Source of the DNA: Arcticibacter sp.
GTDB taxonomy: Bacteria > Bacteroidota > Bacteroidia > 2-12-FULL-35-15
Reading direction: 5' to 3'
DNA length: 64,000 nucleotides
NCBI GenBank assembly: GCA_021155045.1
Contig: JAJNQB010000019.1
Location: forward strand, 1-64,000
Below, piece by piece: positions 27,557 to 35,279 of this stretch (positions within the stretch are counted from its first letter, which is position 1; each line of letters starts with the position of its first letter). Made by a program: the position numbers and the translations under genes. A model generated the notes under the pieces. That model searched no databases. It was not told the origin of the DNA and saw only the letters and a program-made list of their open reading frames with translations.

Positions 27557-29014
27557 ATGAATAAAACATTAAAAATTACAGGTTGGATAGTTTGTATATT
27601 ATTTACTTTGGGAGTTATATTTAAAATCATGCATTGGCCGGGTGCTGGGATAATACTTGTACTGGGAGGTTTCCTGTATTTGACAATATATCTCCCGTTT
27701 TGGTTGATTTACGAATTAAAAAATAACAATTGGAAACTATACACTTGGGTGCAATATTTTACCCTTTCACTTTGGATTTTAGCAACAATTTTTAAAACGC
27801 AACATTGGCTGGGAGCAGGACCCTTGTACTACTTATTACTCTTTTGTTCTATTTTAGTTTTGTTTCCAATCTATTTGATAAAAATTAACAGAAAAAGTAT
27901 CGTTCCTTCACAACCTTTTGAGTATCATTTTACTTTTTTTGTTATTATTTTAGGACTTAATTTTTTTCTATTTGCAACTGGCAGTGTAAGTAAAAATTTT
28001 GTAAATATGATAACCACCAACAATAATAATCAGGTGGAAAATGCTTACACAACAATTTCAAAAAAAAATAACCTACTATACAATGCATTAAATGGAACGC
28101 TCAGCGAAACCGAAAAAAAAGAAAGCCAAGCCTATCAAAAGACTGTCGAATTAAAAAAATATGTACAAGAAACAGATGGTTTTATAAAAGAAATTAAACG
28201 AAATATTATCTCAAAAACAGAAGACATTTCTTTACAACAGGCAGACAGTATAAAAATCGCAAAAATAAACGATAAGCTTAATACCGATATTCCAACGACT
28301 ATTTTATTATCCGACAAATCAATATATAATGGATCTATTCTCAAACAACGTATTGAAAAATTTAAAGACTCTATTGTAAAAATTGTATCTGTCGATAAGC
28401 AAAATTTTATTAGAGAAGGAATTGAATTGAATACAGAAGATAGCCGAGACGAAGAAGGGGAAGTGTTTTCGTGGGTAAATCAAAATTTTGACCATCAACC
28501 ATTGACATCTGTATTAAATACATTAACAAATTTACAAGTAGAAATAAAATTTGCCGAACAACAAGTTTTGTCTGAATTATTTAACCAAACTCTTGCCAGC
28601 AAAACCGATAATATTGCTGCTAAAATAAGCGAGTATGGGATGAAATATGAAAATGAAAAAAAACAAAAAGAAATAGAATTACTTAAAAAAGACAAAGAGT
28701 TCAGCAATATTCTGTTGGATACCAAAAATCAAGCAATTGCAGCACAAGAACAAACAATTTTTGCCTTTATTGTAGGGATGCTTCTTGTTGTGGTTCTGAT
28801 TTTTTATGTATCACGTAGCAATATTCAGCGAAAAAAGGCAAATACATTGTTGTCGGCACAAAAAGAGTTAATTGGGCAACAAAAAGAAATAGTAGAACAA
28901 AAACAAAAAGAAATAATAGACAGTATTAATTATGCAAAACGAATACAAACAGCACTTTTACCCAACGAAAAATATATTTCAAAAAATATTAGTAGATTAA
29001 AAATAAAACAATAA
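27557..29014 (+). CDS. Multi-pass membrane sensor 5 with GldL-like HWPGAG hairpins and SpoIIE-type linker
   Basis: A 485-residue protein that differs from the TPR sensors at its N-terminus. It has several membrane spans in the first ~155 residues, including two related hairpins (FKIMHWPGAG near residue 25 and FKTQHWLGAG near residue 80) that recall the FKIxHWPGA motif of the gliding/T9SS motor protein GldL. A predominantly helical region with coiled-coil character (about 165-400) follows, then a span (FAFIVGMLLVVVLIFYV), then the shared tail EQKQKEIIDSINYAKRIQ and LLPNEKYISKNISRLK. It lies 44 bases after the TPR fusion and 14 before the next sensor. The GldL resemblance is a motif match only. 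Confidence 0.75.
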   Translation: MNKTLKITGWIVCILFTLGVIFKIMHWPGAGIILVLGGFLYLTIYLPFWLIYELKNNNWKLYTWVQYFTLSLWILATIFKTQHWLGAGPLYYLLLFCSILVLFPIYLIKINRKSIVPSQPFEYHFTFFVIILGLNFFLFATGSVSKNFVNMITTNNNNQVENAYTTISKKNNLLYNALNGTLSETEKKESQAYQKTVELKKYVQETDGFIKEIKRNIISKTEDISLQQADSIKIAKINDKLNTDIPTTILLSDKSIYNGSILKQRIEKFKDSIVKIVSVDKQNFIREGIELNTEDSRDEEGEVFSWVNQNFDHQPLTSVLNTLTNLQVEIKFAEQQVLSELFNQTLASKTDNIAAKISEYGMKYENEKKQKEIELLKKDKEFSNILLDTKNQAIAAQEQTIFAFIVGMLLVVVLIFYVSRSNIQRKKANTLLSAQKELIGQQKEIVEQKQKEIIDSINYAKRIQTALLPNEKYISKNISRLKIKQ

Positions 29015-29028
29015 ATTAAACTCTAAAA

Positions 29029-30873
29029 ATGAAAAAAATATTTTTTATTTCTATTATACTTTTCATTTTTTCATGCTCTGAAAAGAAGGAGCAGGAACGC
29101 CCAACGACCTTTGCACCAAAAGTAATTGCATCTGTAGGTTACATTGTGCCAAAGGACAGCGTAACAGAACCAAAGGTTATACCTTGTGGCATTGCCACAA
29201 TTGTAAAAGCTGGTAATCCAAAAGTAGTTCCTACAAATACAAACATACATATTGCCGGCATTCCAAAAGTGATTTTAGCAGGAACACCGAATGTAATCAC
29301 TCCCGGACAAGTTTACACTGAGCAAGGTCGAAGTGACACTTTTTTATTGCCCAAAACAGTACCCGCAATTGATAGTCCTTTTGTTGCAGGTATACCCGAA
29401 GTAGTAATTGCAAAAGACATGGCAATTAAAGACCAAAACCCGGAAGGCTTTTCTTCATTCGGCAAATTACAAGGATTAAAACATGATGCAATAGGATGTA
29501 TGCTTCAAGACAAAAGCGGAAACCTTTGGTTCGGCACTAATGGCGGAGGTGTATCCAAATATGACGGGAAATCCTTTACGCATTTTACAGAAAAAGAAGG
29601 GCTCAGCAATAATACTGTTTGGAGTATATTGGAAGACAAAAGCGGAAACCTTTGGTTCGGCACTAATGGCGGAGGGGTGTCAAAATATGACGGGAAATCC
29701 TTTACGCATTTTACAGAAAAAGAAGGGCTCAGCAATAATACTGTAAGGAGTATATTGGAAGACAAAAGCGGAAACCTTTGGTTCGGCACTAATGGCGGAG
29801 GGGTATCAAAATATGACGGGAAATCCTTTACGCATTTTACAGAAAGAGAAGGGCTCAGCAATAATGCTGTTTTGTCGATATTAGAAGACAAAAGCGGAAA
29901 CCTTTGGTTCGGAACCCGGTTTGGATTGAGCAAGCTGTCCCTCGAAAACAAGGAGAAGTTAATAGCCCTGAGCGGAGTCGAAGGGTCTGACAATGTCAAC
30001 GCCTCAAAAGAGGCAGAAGGAAAAATTTTCTTTAAAAACTATACTTACGAAGACGGCTTTTTAGGCATTGGTGTAAATGGGGGCAAAACTATTTGCGAAG
30101 ATAAAAACGGAACGATCTGGATTGCTGCAAATGACAGACTGACTGCTTTCCATCCGAAAGGAGAAGTTGCAGATACCACTGCGCCAAACATTCAACTAAC
30201 AAGCATAGCATTGTTTAATGAAAATATAGCGTGGATAAATTTAGAGAAGAAAAAAGACAGCACACTAACACTTGGCAATGGAGTAAGCGTTGGTAATTTT
30301 GAGTTTGATGGAATAACCAAATGGTATAGCTTGCCCGAGAATTTAAGTTTAGCATACAACAACAATTACTTAACTTTTAATTTTATTGGGATCACTCAAA
30401 AGCAAAGCAAAAAAGTAAAATACCAATATAAATTAGAAGGCATAGATGAAAACTGGAGTGCTATCACTAATCGCACCGAAGCGCCTTACGGCAACTTACC
30501 ACAAGGAAAATATAATTTTAAAGTAAAAGCAATGAACAGTGAAGGTTATTGGAGTGAAGAATTTAATTACACGTTTACAATTCGTCCGCCCTGGTGGAAA
30601 ACCTGGTGGTTTAGGAGTTTAATGGGTATTATGGTAATTAGCTCTATTGTGTTTTACATTAAATGGAGAGAAAGTAAATTAAAAGCAGAGAAAGTTATCT
30701 TAGAAAATAAAGTAATAGAAGCAACAGAAGAACTAAGAGGACAAAAACAATTAATAGAAGAAAAACAAAAAGAAATTATAGATAGTATTAATTACGCAAA
30801 ACGAATACAAAAAGCAATTTTGCCCAACGAAAAATACATTTCAAAAAATATTAGTAGATTAAATAAAAAATGA
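29029..30873 (+). CDS. Lipoprotein sensor 6: propeller repeats, Y_Y_Y domain and SpoIIE-type linker
   Basis: A 614-residue protein beginning as a lipoprotein (IILFIFSCSEKKE). Residues ~25-140 contain a run of PKV-type repeats (EPKVIP, NPKVVP, IPKVILAG, TPNVITPG). Then come about four two-component-regulator propeller repeats (Reg_prop: DKSGNLWFGTNGGGVSKYDG), a Y_Y_Y domain (KYQYKLEGIDENWS ... YNFKVKAMNSEGYWSEEF), a span (WWFRSLMGIMVISSIVFYI) and the shared tail EEKQKEIIDSINYAKRIQ and ILPNEKYISKNISRLNKK. Known Reg_prop sensors have a dozen or more repeats, so this propeller is short. Three repeats are nearly identical at DNA level. The phosphatase gene starts 12 bases later. Confidence 0.82.
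   Translation: MKKIFFISIILFIFSCSEKKEQERPTTFAPKVIASVGYIVPKDSVTEPKVIPCGIATIVKAGNPKVVPTNTNIHIAGIPKVILAGTPNVITPGQVYTEQGRSDTFLLPKTVPAIDSPFVAGIPEVVIAKDMAIKDQNPEGFSSFGKLQGLKHDAIGCMLQDKSGNLWFGTNGGGVSKYDGKSFTHFTEKEGLSNNTVWSILEDKSGNLWFGTNGGGVSKYDGKSFTHFTEKEGLSNNTVRSILEDKSGNLWFGTNGGGVSKYDGKSFTHFTEREGLSNNAVLSILEDKSGNLWFGTRFGLSKLSLENKEKLIALSGVEGSDNVNASKEAEGKIFFKNYTYEDGFLGIGVNGGKTICEDKNGTIWIAANDRLTAFHPKGEVADTTAPNIQLTSIALFNENIAWINLEKKKDSTLTLGNGVSVGNFEFDGITKWYSLPENLSLAYNNNYLTFNFIGITQKQSKKVKYQYKLEGIDENWSAITNRTEAPYGNLPQGKYNFKVKAMNSEGYWSEEFNYTFTIRPPWWKTWWFRSLMGIMVISSIVFYIKWRESKLKAEKVILENKVIEATEELRGQKQLIEEKQKEIIDSINYAKRIQKAILPNEKYISKNISRLNKK
29509..29921 (+). repeat. 126-bp tandem repeats inside the propeller gene
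   Basis: Units start at 29509, 29635, 29761 and 29887 (each gacaaaagcggaaacctttg), exactly 126 bp or 42 codons apart. Three are complete and nearly identical; the fourth diverges after about 35 bp. Such identity suggests recent duplication, and a short-read assembly could have collapsed further copies. Confidence 0.9.
29966..30014 (+). repeat. Dispersed-repeat-like insert inside sensor 6
   Basis: ccctgagcggagtcgaaggg (29966-29985) is a near copy of the intergenic core at 276-294. It is followed by the perfect palindrome GCCTCaaaaGAGGC (30001-30014). It is translated as ALSGVEGSDNVNASKEAEG, a linker between the propeller and the KNYTYEDGFLG segment, and keeps the frame. Confidence 0.5.
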
Positions 30874-30885
30874 TAATTTAGCCCT

Positions 30886-31602
30886 ATGGAAACAGCAACT
30901 TTAACAGAAACAAAACAATTCTTCATTCTTTACAAGCCAAAGGATATTGTAAGTGGAGATTTTTATTATGCACTTTCGCATAAACACCAAGGAAGCAAAA
31001 AAGAAATATTTTACATGAGTGCTGCAGATTGCACAGGACATGGCGTTCCGGGAGCATTAATGAGTATGATGGCTGTTTCAAAATTAAATGAATCAATCAT
31101 CGAAAAAAATCTAATTCATCCCAATGAAATTTTAGATAGCGTACGTAAAGGTATTATCGCATCCTTAAACCCCGAAGGTAGTGAAGAAGAAAGTAAAGAT
31201 GGTATGGATTGCGTACTTTGTGCTTTTGATTTTGAAGACATGAAAATGGAATTTGCTGCTGCAAACAATCCTTTGTGGGTTGTAAGAAATGGCGAATTCA
31301 TTGTTTTTCAACCTGATAAAATGCCAGTAGGCAAATCTCCAAAAGAAGATAATGCATTTACACTTCAAACTTTTGACTTAAAAAAAGGAGATATTATTTA
31401 TATGTTCACTGACGGTTATGCAGACCAATTTGGTGGAGAAAAAGGGAAAAAGTTTAAGTATAAACAGCTTCAAGACTTGTTGCTTGCAAATTGCAGCAAA
31501 TCAATGGAACAACAAAAACAAATTCTTGATAAAACAATAAATGACTGGAGAGGAAATTTGGAGCAAGTAGATGATATATTGTTAATTGGAGTTAAAATCT
31601 AA
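30886..31602 (+). CDS. Free-standing SpoIIE-family PP2C phosphatase catalytic domain
   Basis: A 238-residue serine/threonine phosphatase domain with no sensor of its own. It starts METATLTETKQFFILYKPKD, exactly at the first beta-strand of the domain, so it lacks the upstream linker helix that ends all six sensor modules. The metal-binding acidic residues are present: DIVSGDFYY, SAADCTGHGVPGALM, MFTDGYADQFGG and QVDDILLIGVKI. In this family the substrate is usually a phosphorylated STAS-type anti-sigma antagonist, but none is encoded here. It is the last gene of the run, 12 bases after sensor 6 and before a terminator. I infer that it is driven by docking to the sensors. Confidence 0.85.
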   Translation: METATLTETKQFFILYKPKDIVSGDFYYALSHKHQGSKKEIFYMSAADCTGHGVPGALMSMMAVSKLNESIIEKNLIHPNEILDSVRKGIIASLNPEGSEEESKDGMDCVLCAFDFEDMKMEFAAANNPLWVVRNGEFIVFQPDKMPVGKSPKEDNAFTLQTFDLKKGDIIYMFTDGYADQFGGEKGKKFKYKQLQDLLLANCSKSMEQQKQILDKTINDWRGNLEQVDDILLIGVKI

Positions 31603-31626
31603 GAAAAATATTTTTCAACAAAAAAC

Positions 31627-31657
31627 AAATAACCTGCAATGAAATTGCGGGTTATTT
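31627..31657 (+). terminator. Rho-independent terminator of the sensor-phosphatase operon
   Basis: aaataacctgcaat and attgcgggttattt form a long stem around a 3-base loop, followed by more T, 25 bases after the phosphatase stop. Confidence 0.85.
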
Positions 31658-31758
31658 TATTTAACACCCCTTTGTTGATTACTTTATTACATCAAGTTAA
31701 AATCAGCTTATTGTTTTTATAGCTTTATCAAAACATTTTTTAAAAATCGTTCTGATAT

Positions 31759-33096
31759 ATGGCGAAAGAAAAAGAGAAAAAGATTTTCGTTCTTGACACA
31801 TCTGTAATAATTTACGATCACAGCGCAGCTAAAAATTTTAAAGAGCATGATGTTGTAATTCCTATAACAGTTTTAGAAGAGCTTGATAATTTTAAGAAGG
31901 GCAACGATACAAAAAACTACGCAGCAAGAGAATTCACTCGCTATATAGATAAAATTTCAAACGGGCATACACTCACCGATTGGATTAATATCAACGGTAA
32001 AGGACATGGCATGATTAAAATTGAAATGCGCCACCACTCTAAAATTGATGCCGAAAAAATATTAGGACAAAATAAAGCTGACCATAGAATTTTAAACACA
32101 GCTCTTTATATCAAGGAACAATATCCAGAACGAAAAGTGGTGATGATAACCAAAGACATTAACCTAAGAATTAAAGCAAAGTCTTTGGATTTAAGTGCTG
32201 AAGATTATGAAACAGGAAAAATAAAAAATGTAGGAGAACAATTATATACTGGCAGAAGTGAAATACAAAAAGTAGCAACAGAAGTAATTAACGAAATTTA
32301 TGAGAAAGGATTTTGTGAACCAACTGTACTCCTTAAAAAAAACAAACCAACATCAAATCATTTTTACACATTAAAAAATGGTTCTAACTCTGTTCTTGCA
32401 TCATACAGTCCTGCCAAAGATGTAATCGAAAGAGTAAAAAAAGTAACAGCCTTTGGTGTTGCCCCACGTAATGCAGAACAAGCTTTCGCTTTGGATGCTA
32501 TTATGAATCCTGAAATAAAATTAGTTTCCATACAAGGTGTGGCAGGAACAGGAAAAACATTGCTTTCTCTTGCTGGTGCATTGGAACAACGCAGAAATTT
32601 TCATCAAATATTTTTAGCTCGACCAATTGTGCCTTTAAGTAATAAAGATATTGGTTATTTGCCTGGAGACATAAAATCCAAACTAAATCCATACATGGAA
32701 CCGTTGTGGGATAATTTGAAATACATAAAAAATCAGTTTAACGAAAAGGACAAAGAATATAAACAAATTACCGAAATGGTTGAGCATGAAAAGTTAGTTG
32801 TTTGTCCTTTAGCATATATAAGAGGGAGAAGTTTGTCGGATGTGTTTTTTATTGTGGATGAAGCACAAAACTTAACACCACACGAAGTAAAAACAGTTAT
32901 ATCACGTGCAGGAGAAAACACTAAAATAATTTTTACAGGAGATATTTATCAAATAGATACCCCTTATTTGGATACACAAAGTAATGGACTATCGTACTTG
33001 ATAGATAAATTAAAAGACCAACCGCTTTACGCTCATATAACACTTGAAAAAGGCGAACGTAGCGAATTGGCAAATTTGGCAAATGAATTTTTATAA
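31759..33096 (+). CDS. PIN-PhoH fusion ATPase (PhoH2-like)
   Basis: A 445-residue cytoplasmic protein. The N-terminal PIN nuclease domain (IFVLDTSVIIYDHSA at residue ~10, later acidic residues in ITKDINLRIKA) is joined to a C-terminal PhoH ATPase with Walker A GVAGTGKT (260-267) and Walker B FFIVDEAQN. RPIVPLSNKDIGYLPGD is a PhoH signature. Proteins of this type have been reported to unwind and cut RNA. It is monocistronic, 156 bases after the sensor operon and separated from it by the terminator, so a functional link to the sensors is not indicated. Confidence 0.92.
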   Translation: MAKEKEKKIFVLDTSVIIYDHSAAKNFKEHDVVIPITVLEELDNFKKGNDTKNYAAREFTRYIDKISNGHTLTDWININGKGHGMIKIEMRHHSKIDAEKILGQNKADHRILNTALYIKEQYPERKVVMITKDINLRIKAKSLDLSAEDYETGKIKNVGEQLYTGRSEIQKVATEVINEIYEKGFCEPTVLLKKNKPTSNHFYTLKNGSNSVLASYSPAKDVIERVKKVTAFGVAPRNAEQAFALDAIMNPEIKLVSIQGVAGTGKTLLSLAGALEQRRNFHQIFLARPIVPLSNKDIGYLPGDIKSKLNPYMEPLWDNLKYIKNQFNEKDKEYKQITEMVEHEKLVVCPLAYIRGRSLSDVFFIVDEAQNLTPHEVKTVISRAGENTKIIFTGDIYQIDTPYLDTQSNGLSYLIDKLKDQPLYAHITLEKGERSELANLANEFL

Positions 33097-33125
33097 AAAC
33101 TAAGCTACTTATATATCTATCATCT

Positions 33126-33317
33126 ATGAAAGGACTAAACATGCAAAACGAGTGGAGGTTTATTCAAAAAGAAATTAATAAAGAACAGCCTTCAACAAAA
33201 AATAGAATAAAGCAAGAATTACTTTTTACCCTTCATTTGCTGTTGCCTAATTTATCAAGCGAAAATGAGGTAATGAATTATAAAAAAACAAAAGAAGTTT
33301 ATTTGAACAGCAAATAA
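33126..33317 (+). CDS. Possible small hypothetical protein
   Basis: A 63-residue frame (or 59 from ATG 33138, MQNEWRFIQKEINKEQPS) fills the gap between the PhoH gene and the converging rfaE2 gene, ending one base before the latter. It is charged, Lys/Glu/Asn-rich and probably helical, with no signal peptide. Composition is compatible with coding, but I know no relative and it could be chance. Confidence 0.3.
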   Translation: MKGLNMQNEWRFIQKEINKEQPSTKNRIKQELLFTLHLLLPNLSSENEVMNYKKTKEVYLNSK

Positions 33318-33318
33318 A

Positions 33319-33861
33319 TTAAATAAATTCCTTAATTTTTTCTTCAATAGCCGTTGTAGAAAACCCATCCAGGAATTCAATGGTTTTTACTGTACCGCCA
33401 TTTTGTTTTACAATATCGGAACCAACAATGTATTTTTTGTTTGATTTGTCGGTTTCGTTTTCATCATAATCAGCGCCTTTCACAAGCACATCGGGCTTAA
33501 TCAAATCAATTAATTCGTAAGGAGTATCTTCATCAAAAATAATTACACCACTCACAAAATGCAAAGAAGCAATAATGAGTGCGCGTGTTTTTTCGTCTTG
33601 CAATGGTCGTGTATTTCCTTTTCCTAAGCGTTTTAGAGAAGCATCGCTATTTATTCCTACAAACAATTCATTTCCTAAATCGCTTGCTTTTGCAAGGTAA
33701 TCGATATGTCCTCGGTGTAAAATATCAAAACAACCATTGGTAAAAACAATTTTATTTCCCTTAAATTTTGAAACAAGAATAGGTTTAAATAATGTTTCTT
33801 TGGTATAAATTTTTGTTTCAATAATTTCTAGTGCCGATAGTTTACGAGTGTAAGGAACCAT
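33319..33861 (-). CDS. rfaE2: D-glycero-beta-D-manno-heptose 1-phosphate adenylyltransferase (RfaE2/HldE C-terminal type)
   Basis: A 180-residue nucleotidyltransferase that makes ADP-heptose for lipopolysaccharide core. The nucleotide-binding HxGH motif is present in FTNGCFDILHRGHIDYLAKA (residues ~38-57). VGINSDASLKRLGKG, KPDVLVKGADYDE and DGFSTTAIEEKI complete the family pattern. It corresponds to the C-terminal half of HldE; the kinase half is not in the window. The ATG follows the stop of the membrane protein gene by one base, so panD, flippase and rfaE2 form a tight operon. Confidence 0.9.
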   Translation of the reverse strand: MVPYTRKLSALEIIETKIYTKETLFKPILVSKFKGNKIVFTNGCFDILHRGHIDYLAKASDLGNELFVGINSDASLKRLGKGNTRPLQDEKTRALIIASLHFVSGVIIFDEDTPYELIDLIKPDVLVKGADYDENETDKSNKKYIVGSDIVKQNGGTVKTIEFLDGFSTTAIEEKIKEFI

Positions 33862-33862
33862 G

Positions 33863-34876
33863 CTAAATAATTTTTTTGGTTTTGTTAATTAGTGGTAGTA
33901 GCAATAATGAAATTAATCCTCCCGCCAAAATTAAAATAATTTGTGATGCCCATACCGACCAAGCCAATGCAAATGAAGAAGATTCAGAAGCAAAATAAAT
34001 GGTAGTGAGAATTTGAATAACAATAACTTGATAAACTCCTGTTCCTCCTGGCACAACCGCCACCGCTAAGGCTCCAAAAACAGTAATAACCATAGCAACC
34101 ACAAACGAAAGGTGTGCTAAATCATTAAAAGCAAAAAACACTACATATACTTGTAAGATATAAAATAACCAAATTAAAATGGTTTGAGTAATATAAAGCC
34201 AAGGTCTATTAATATCTTTAATACTTAATAAGCCATCTTTTAAACCTTTAAAAAAAGATTTTACTTTTTCAGAAAACAACGACTTTAGTTTTTTTCTGAA
34301 AATATAAAAGCAAATAGTTATTGCCAAAAAAGATAACCCAACGATAATCAGCAGTATTTTTTTTTGCCATAAGTTGTTTAATTTTTCTCCTAATGAGTTA
34401 AAAATAATATCCTGTGCAATGCTTGATATTTTTTTAAATTCTAATGCCAGTGTTAAAAAAAACAAAACAATAACACAAATTACATCAAGTGCTCTTTCTG
34501 CTAACACCGTTCCAAAGCCTTGTACAAAAGGCACATTAGAATAGCGACTTAATATTCCACATCGTGTTGCTTCTCCAATTCTTGGAATGCCGAGATTTGC
34601 GAGATACCCAATCATTACAGAAAAAAAAGCATTGGCTGTGCTAGGCTTATGACCCAATGGTTCGAGGGCAATTTTCCAACGAGTAGCTCTAAAAAAATGG
34701 CTAAAACCACTAATGATGAATGAAAGTAAAATCCAAAAATAATTCGACTGCTGAACAGCAACTTTAATGCTTTGTAGCTCTTCTTGCGTTTTATCTTTAA
34801 CAGCAAGCCAAACCAAAAGAATTCCTAAGCCTAAAAAAAATAAAAATTTTAATATGTTGCTTAGGTTTTTTTTCAA
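33863..34876 (-). CDS. Lysylphosphatidylglycerol synthase transmembrane-region (flippase-like) protein
   Basis: An integral membrane protein of the UPF0104/AglD2 family, about 337 residues with eight or so spans. Signature parts: FFRATRWKIALEPLG, VMIGYLANLGIPRIGEATRCGIL, LAERALDVICVIVLFF, and GTGVYQVIVIQI near the C-terminus. The probable start is TTG at 34876, placed TAA-A-TTG after the panD stop, giving MKKNLSNILKFLFFLGLG, which looks like the family start. A second TTG at 34945 would overlap panD by 68 bases. No ATG fits. The catalytic lysyl transfer domain of MprF is absent, so it is more likely a lipid or glycolipid transporter than a synthase. Confidence 0.82.
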   Translation of the reverse strand: MKKNLSNILKFLFFLGLGILLVWLAVKDKTQEELQSIKVAVQQSNYFWILLSFIISGFSHFFRATRWKIALEPLGHKPSTANAFFSVMIGYLANLGIPRIGEATRCGILSRYSNVPFVQGFGTVLAERALDVICVIVLFFLTLALEFKKISSIAQDIIFNSLGEKLNNLWQKKILLIIVGLSFLAITICFYIFRKKLKSLFSEKVKSFFKGLKDGLLSIKDINRPWLYITQTILIWLFYILQVYVVFFAFNDLAHLSFVVAMVITVFGALAVAVVPGGTGVYQVIVIQILTTIYFASESSSFALAWSVWASQIILILAGGLISLLLLPLINKTKKII

Positions 34877-34877
34877 T

Positions 34878-35228
34878 TTATTTAAGCTTGTTTGTTTTCG
34901 TGTCGGGGAATATAACGGTTGGATTGTAGGATTTAGCTTTTTCAAAATCCATCATAGCATAAGAAACAATAATTACTTGATGTCCAACTTTAACTTTTAA
35001 GGAAGCAGGTCCATTCAAACAGATAACGCCAGAACCTCTCGCTCCTTTAATTACATAAGTAGTAAAACGTTCGCCATTGTTGTAATTAAAAATATCTACT
35101 TTTTCATTTTCAATTAAATTGGCAGCATCCATTAAATCTTCGTCAATAGTAACGGAACCTATATAATCTAAATCCGCTTCTGTAACAGAAACGCGATGTA
35201 TTTTTGATTTTAAAACTTCTATATTCAT
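34878..35228 (-). CDS. panD: Aspartate 1-decarboxylase
   Basis: Makes beta-alanine from aspartate for pantothenate and CoA. The 116-residue proenzyme cleaves itself at the Gly-Ser bond in DLDYIGSVTIDEDLM (Ser at about residue 25) to create the pyruvoyl group. Other conserved parts are IHRVSVTEADL, FTTYVIKGARGSGVICLNG and ASLKVKVGHQVIIVSYAMM. It is the first gene of a three-gene operon. A TAGCTTTG element lies immediately upstream of the ATG, which would leave a very short leader. Confidence 0.95.
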   Translation of the reverse strand: MNIEVLKSKIHRVSVTEADLDYIGSVTIDEDLMDAANLIENEKVDIFNYNNGERFTTYVIKGARGSGVICLNGPASLKVKVGHQVIIVSYAMMDFEKAKSYNPTVIFPDTKTNKLK

Positions 35229-35236
35229 AACGGGTG

Positions 35237-35244
35237 CAAAGCTA
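35237..35244 (-). promoter_or_regulatory. Bacteroidota -7 element (TAGCTTTG) of panD
   Basis: TAGCTTTG fits TAnnTTTG and ends only 8 bases before the ATG, so the mRNA would be leaderless or nearly so if this element is used. Confidence 0.35.
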
Positions 35245-35279
35245 ATTATTTTATATCAGTTGGCAAACAGGAAAGTCAA

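Noticed and set aside
29505..29999. 164-codon minus-strand frame opposite the propeller repeats
   Set aside because: It is the antisense of the 126-bp repeats, whose length preserves any frame; the plus strand has clear domain content.
22966..30840. Insertion sequence explanation for the repeated tails
   Set aside because: No transposase, no inverted ends and no target duplication; the repeats are coding and lie always at the same domain position.
31759..33096. PhoH-PIN as part of the sensor-phosphatase operon or a toxin system
   Set aside because: A strong terminator and 156 bases separate them, PhoH-PIN proteins are ordinary housekeeping in this phylum, and no antitoxin partner is seen.
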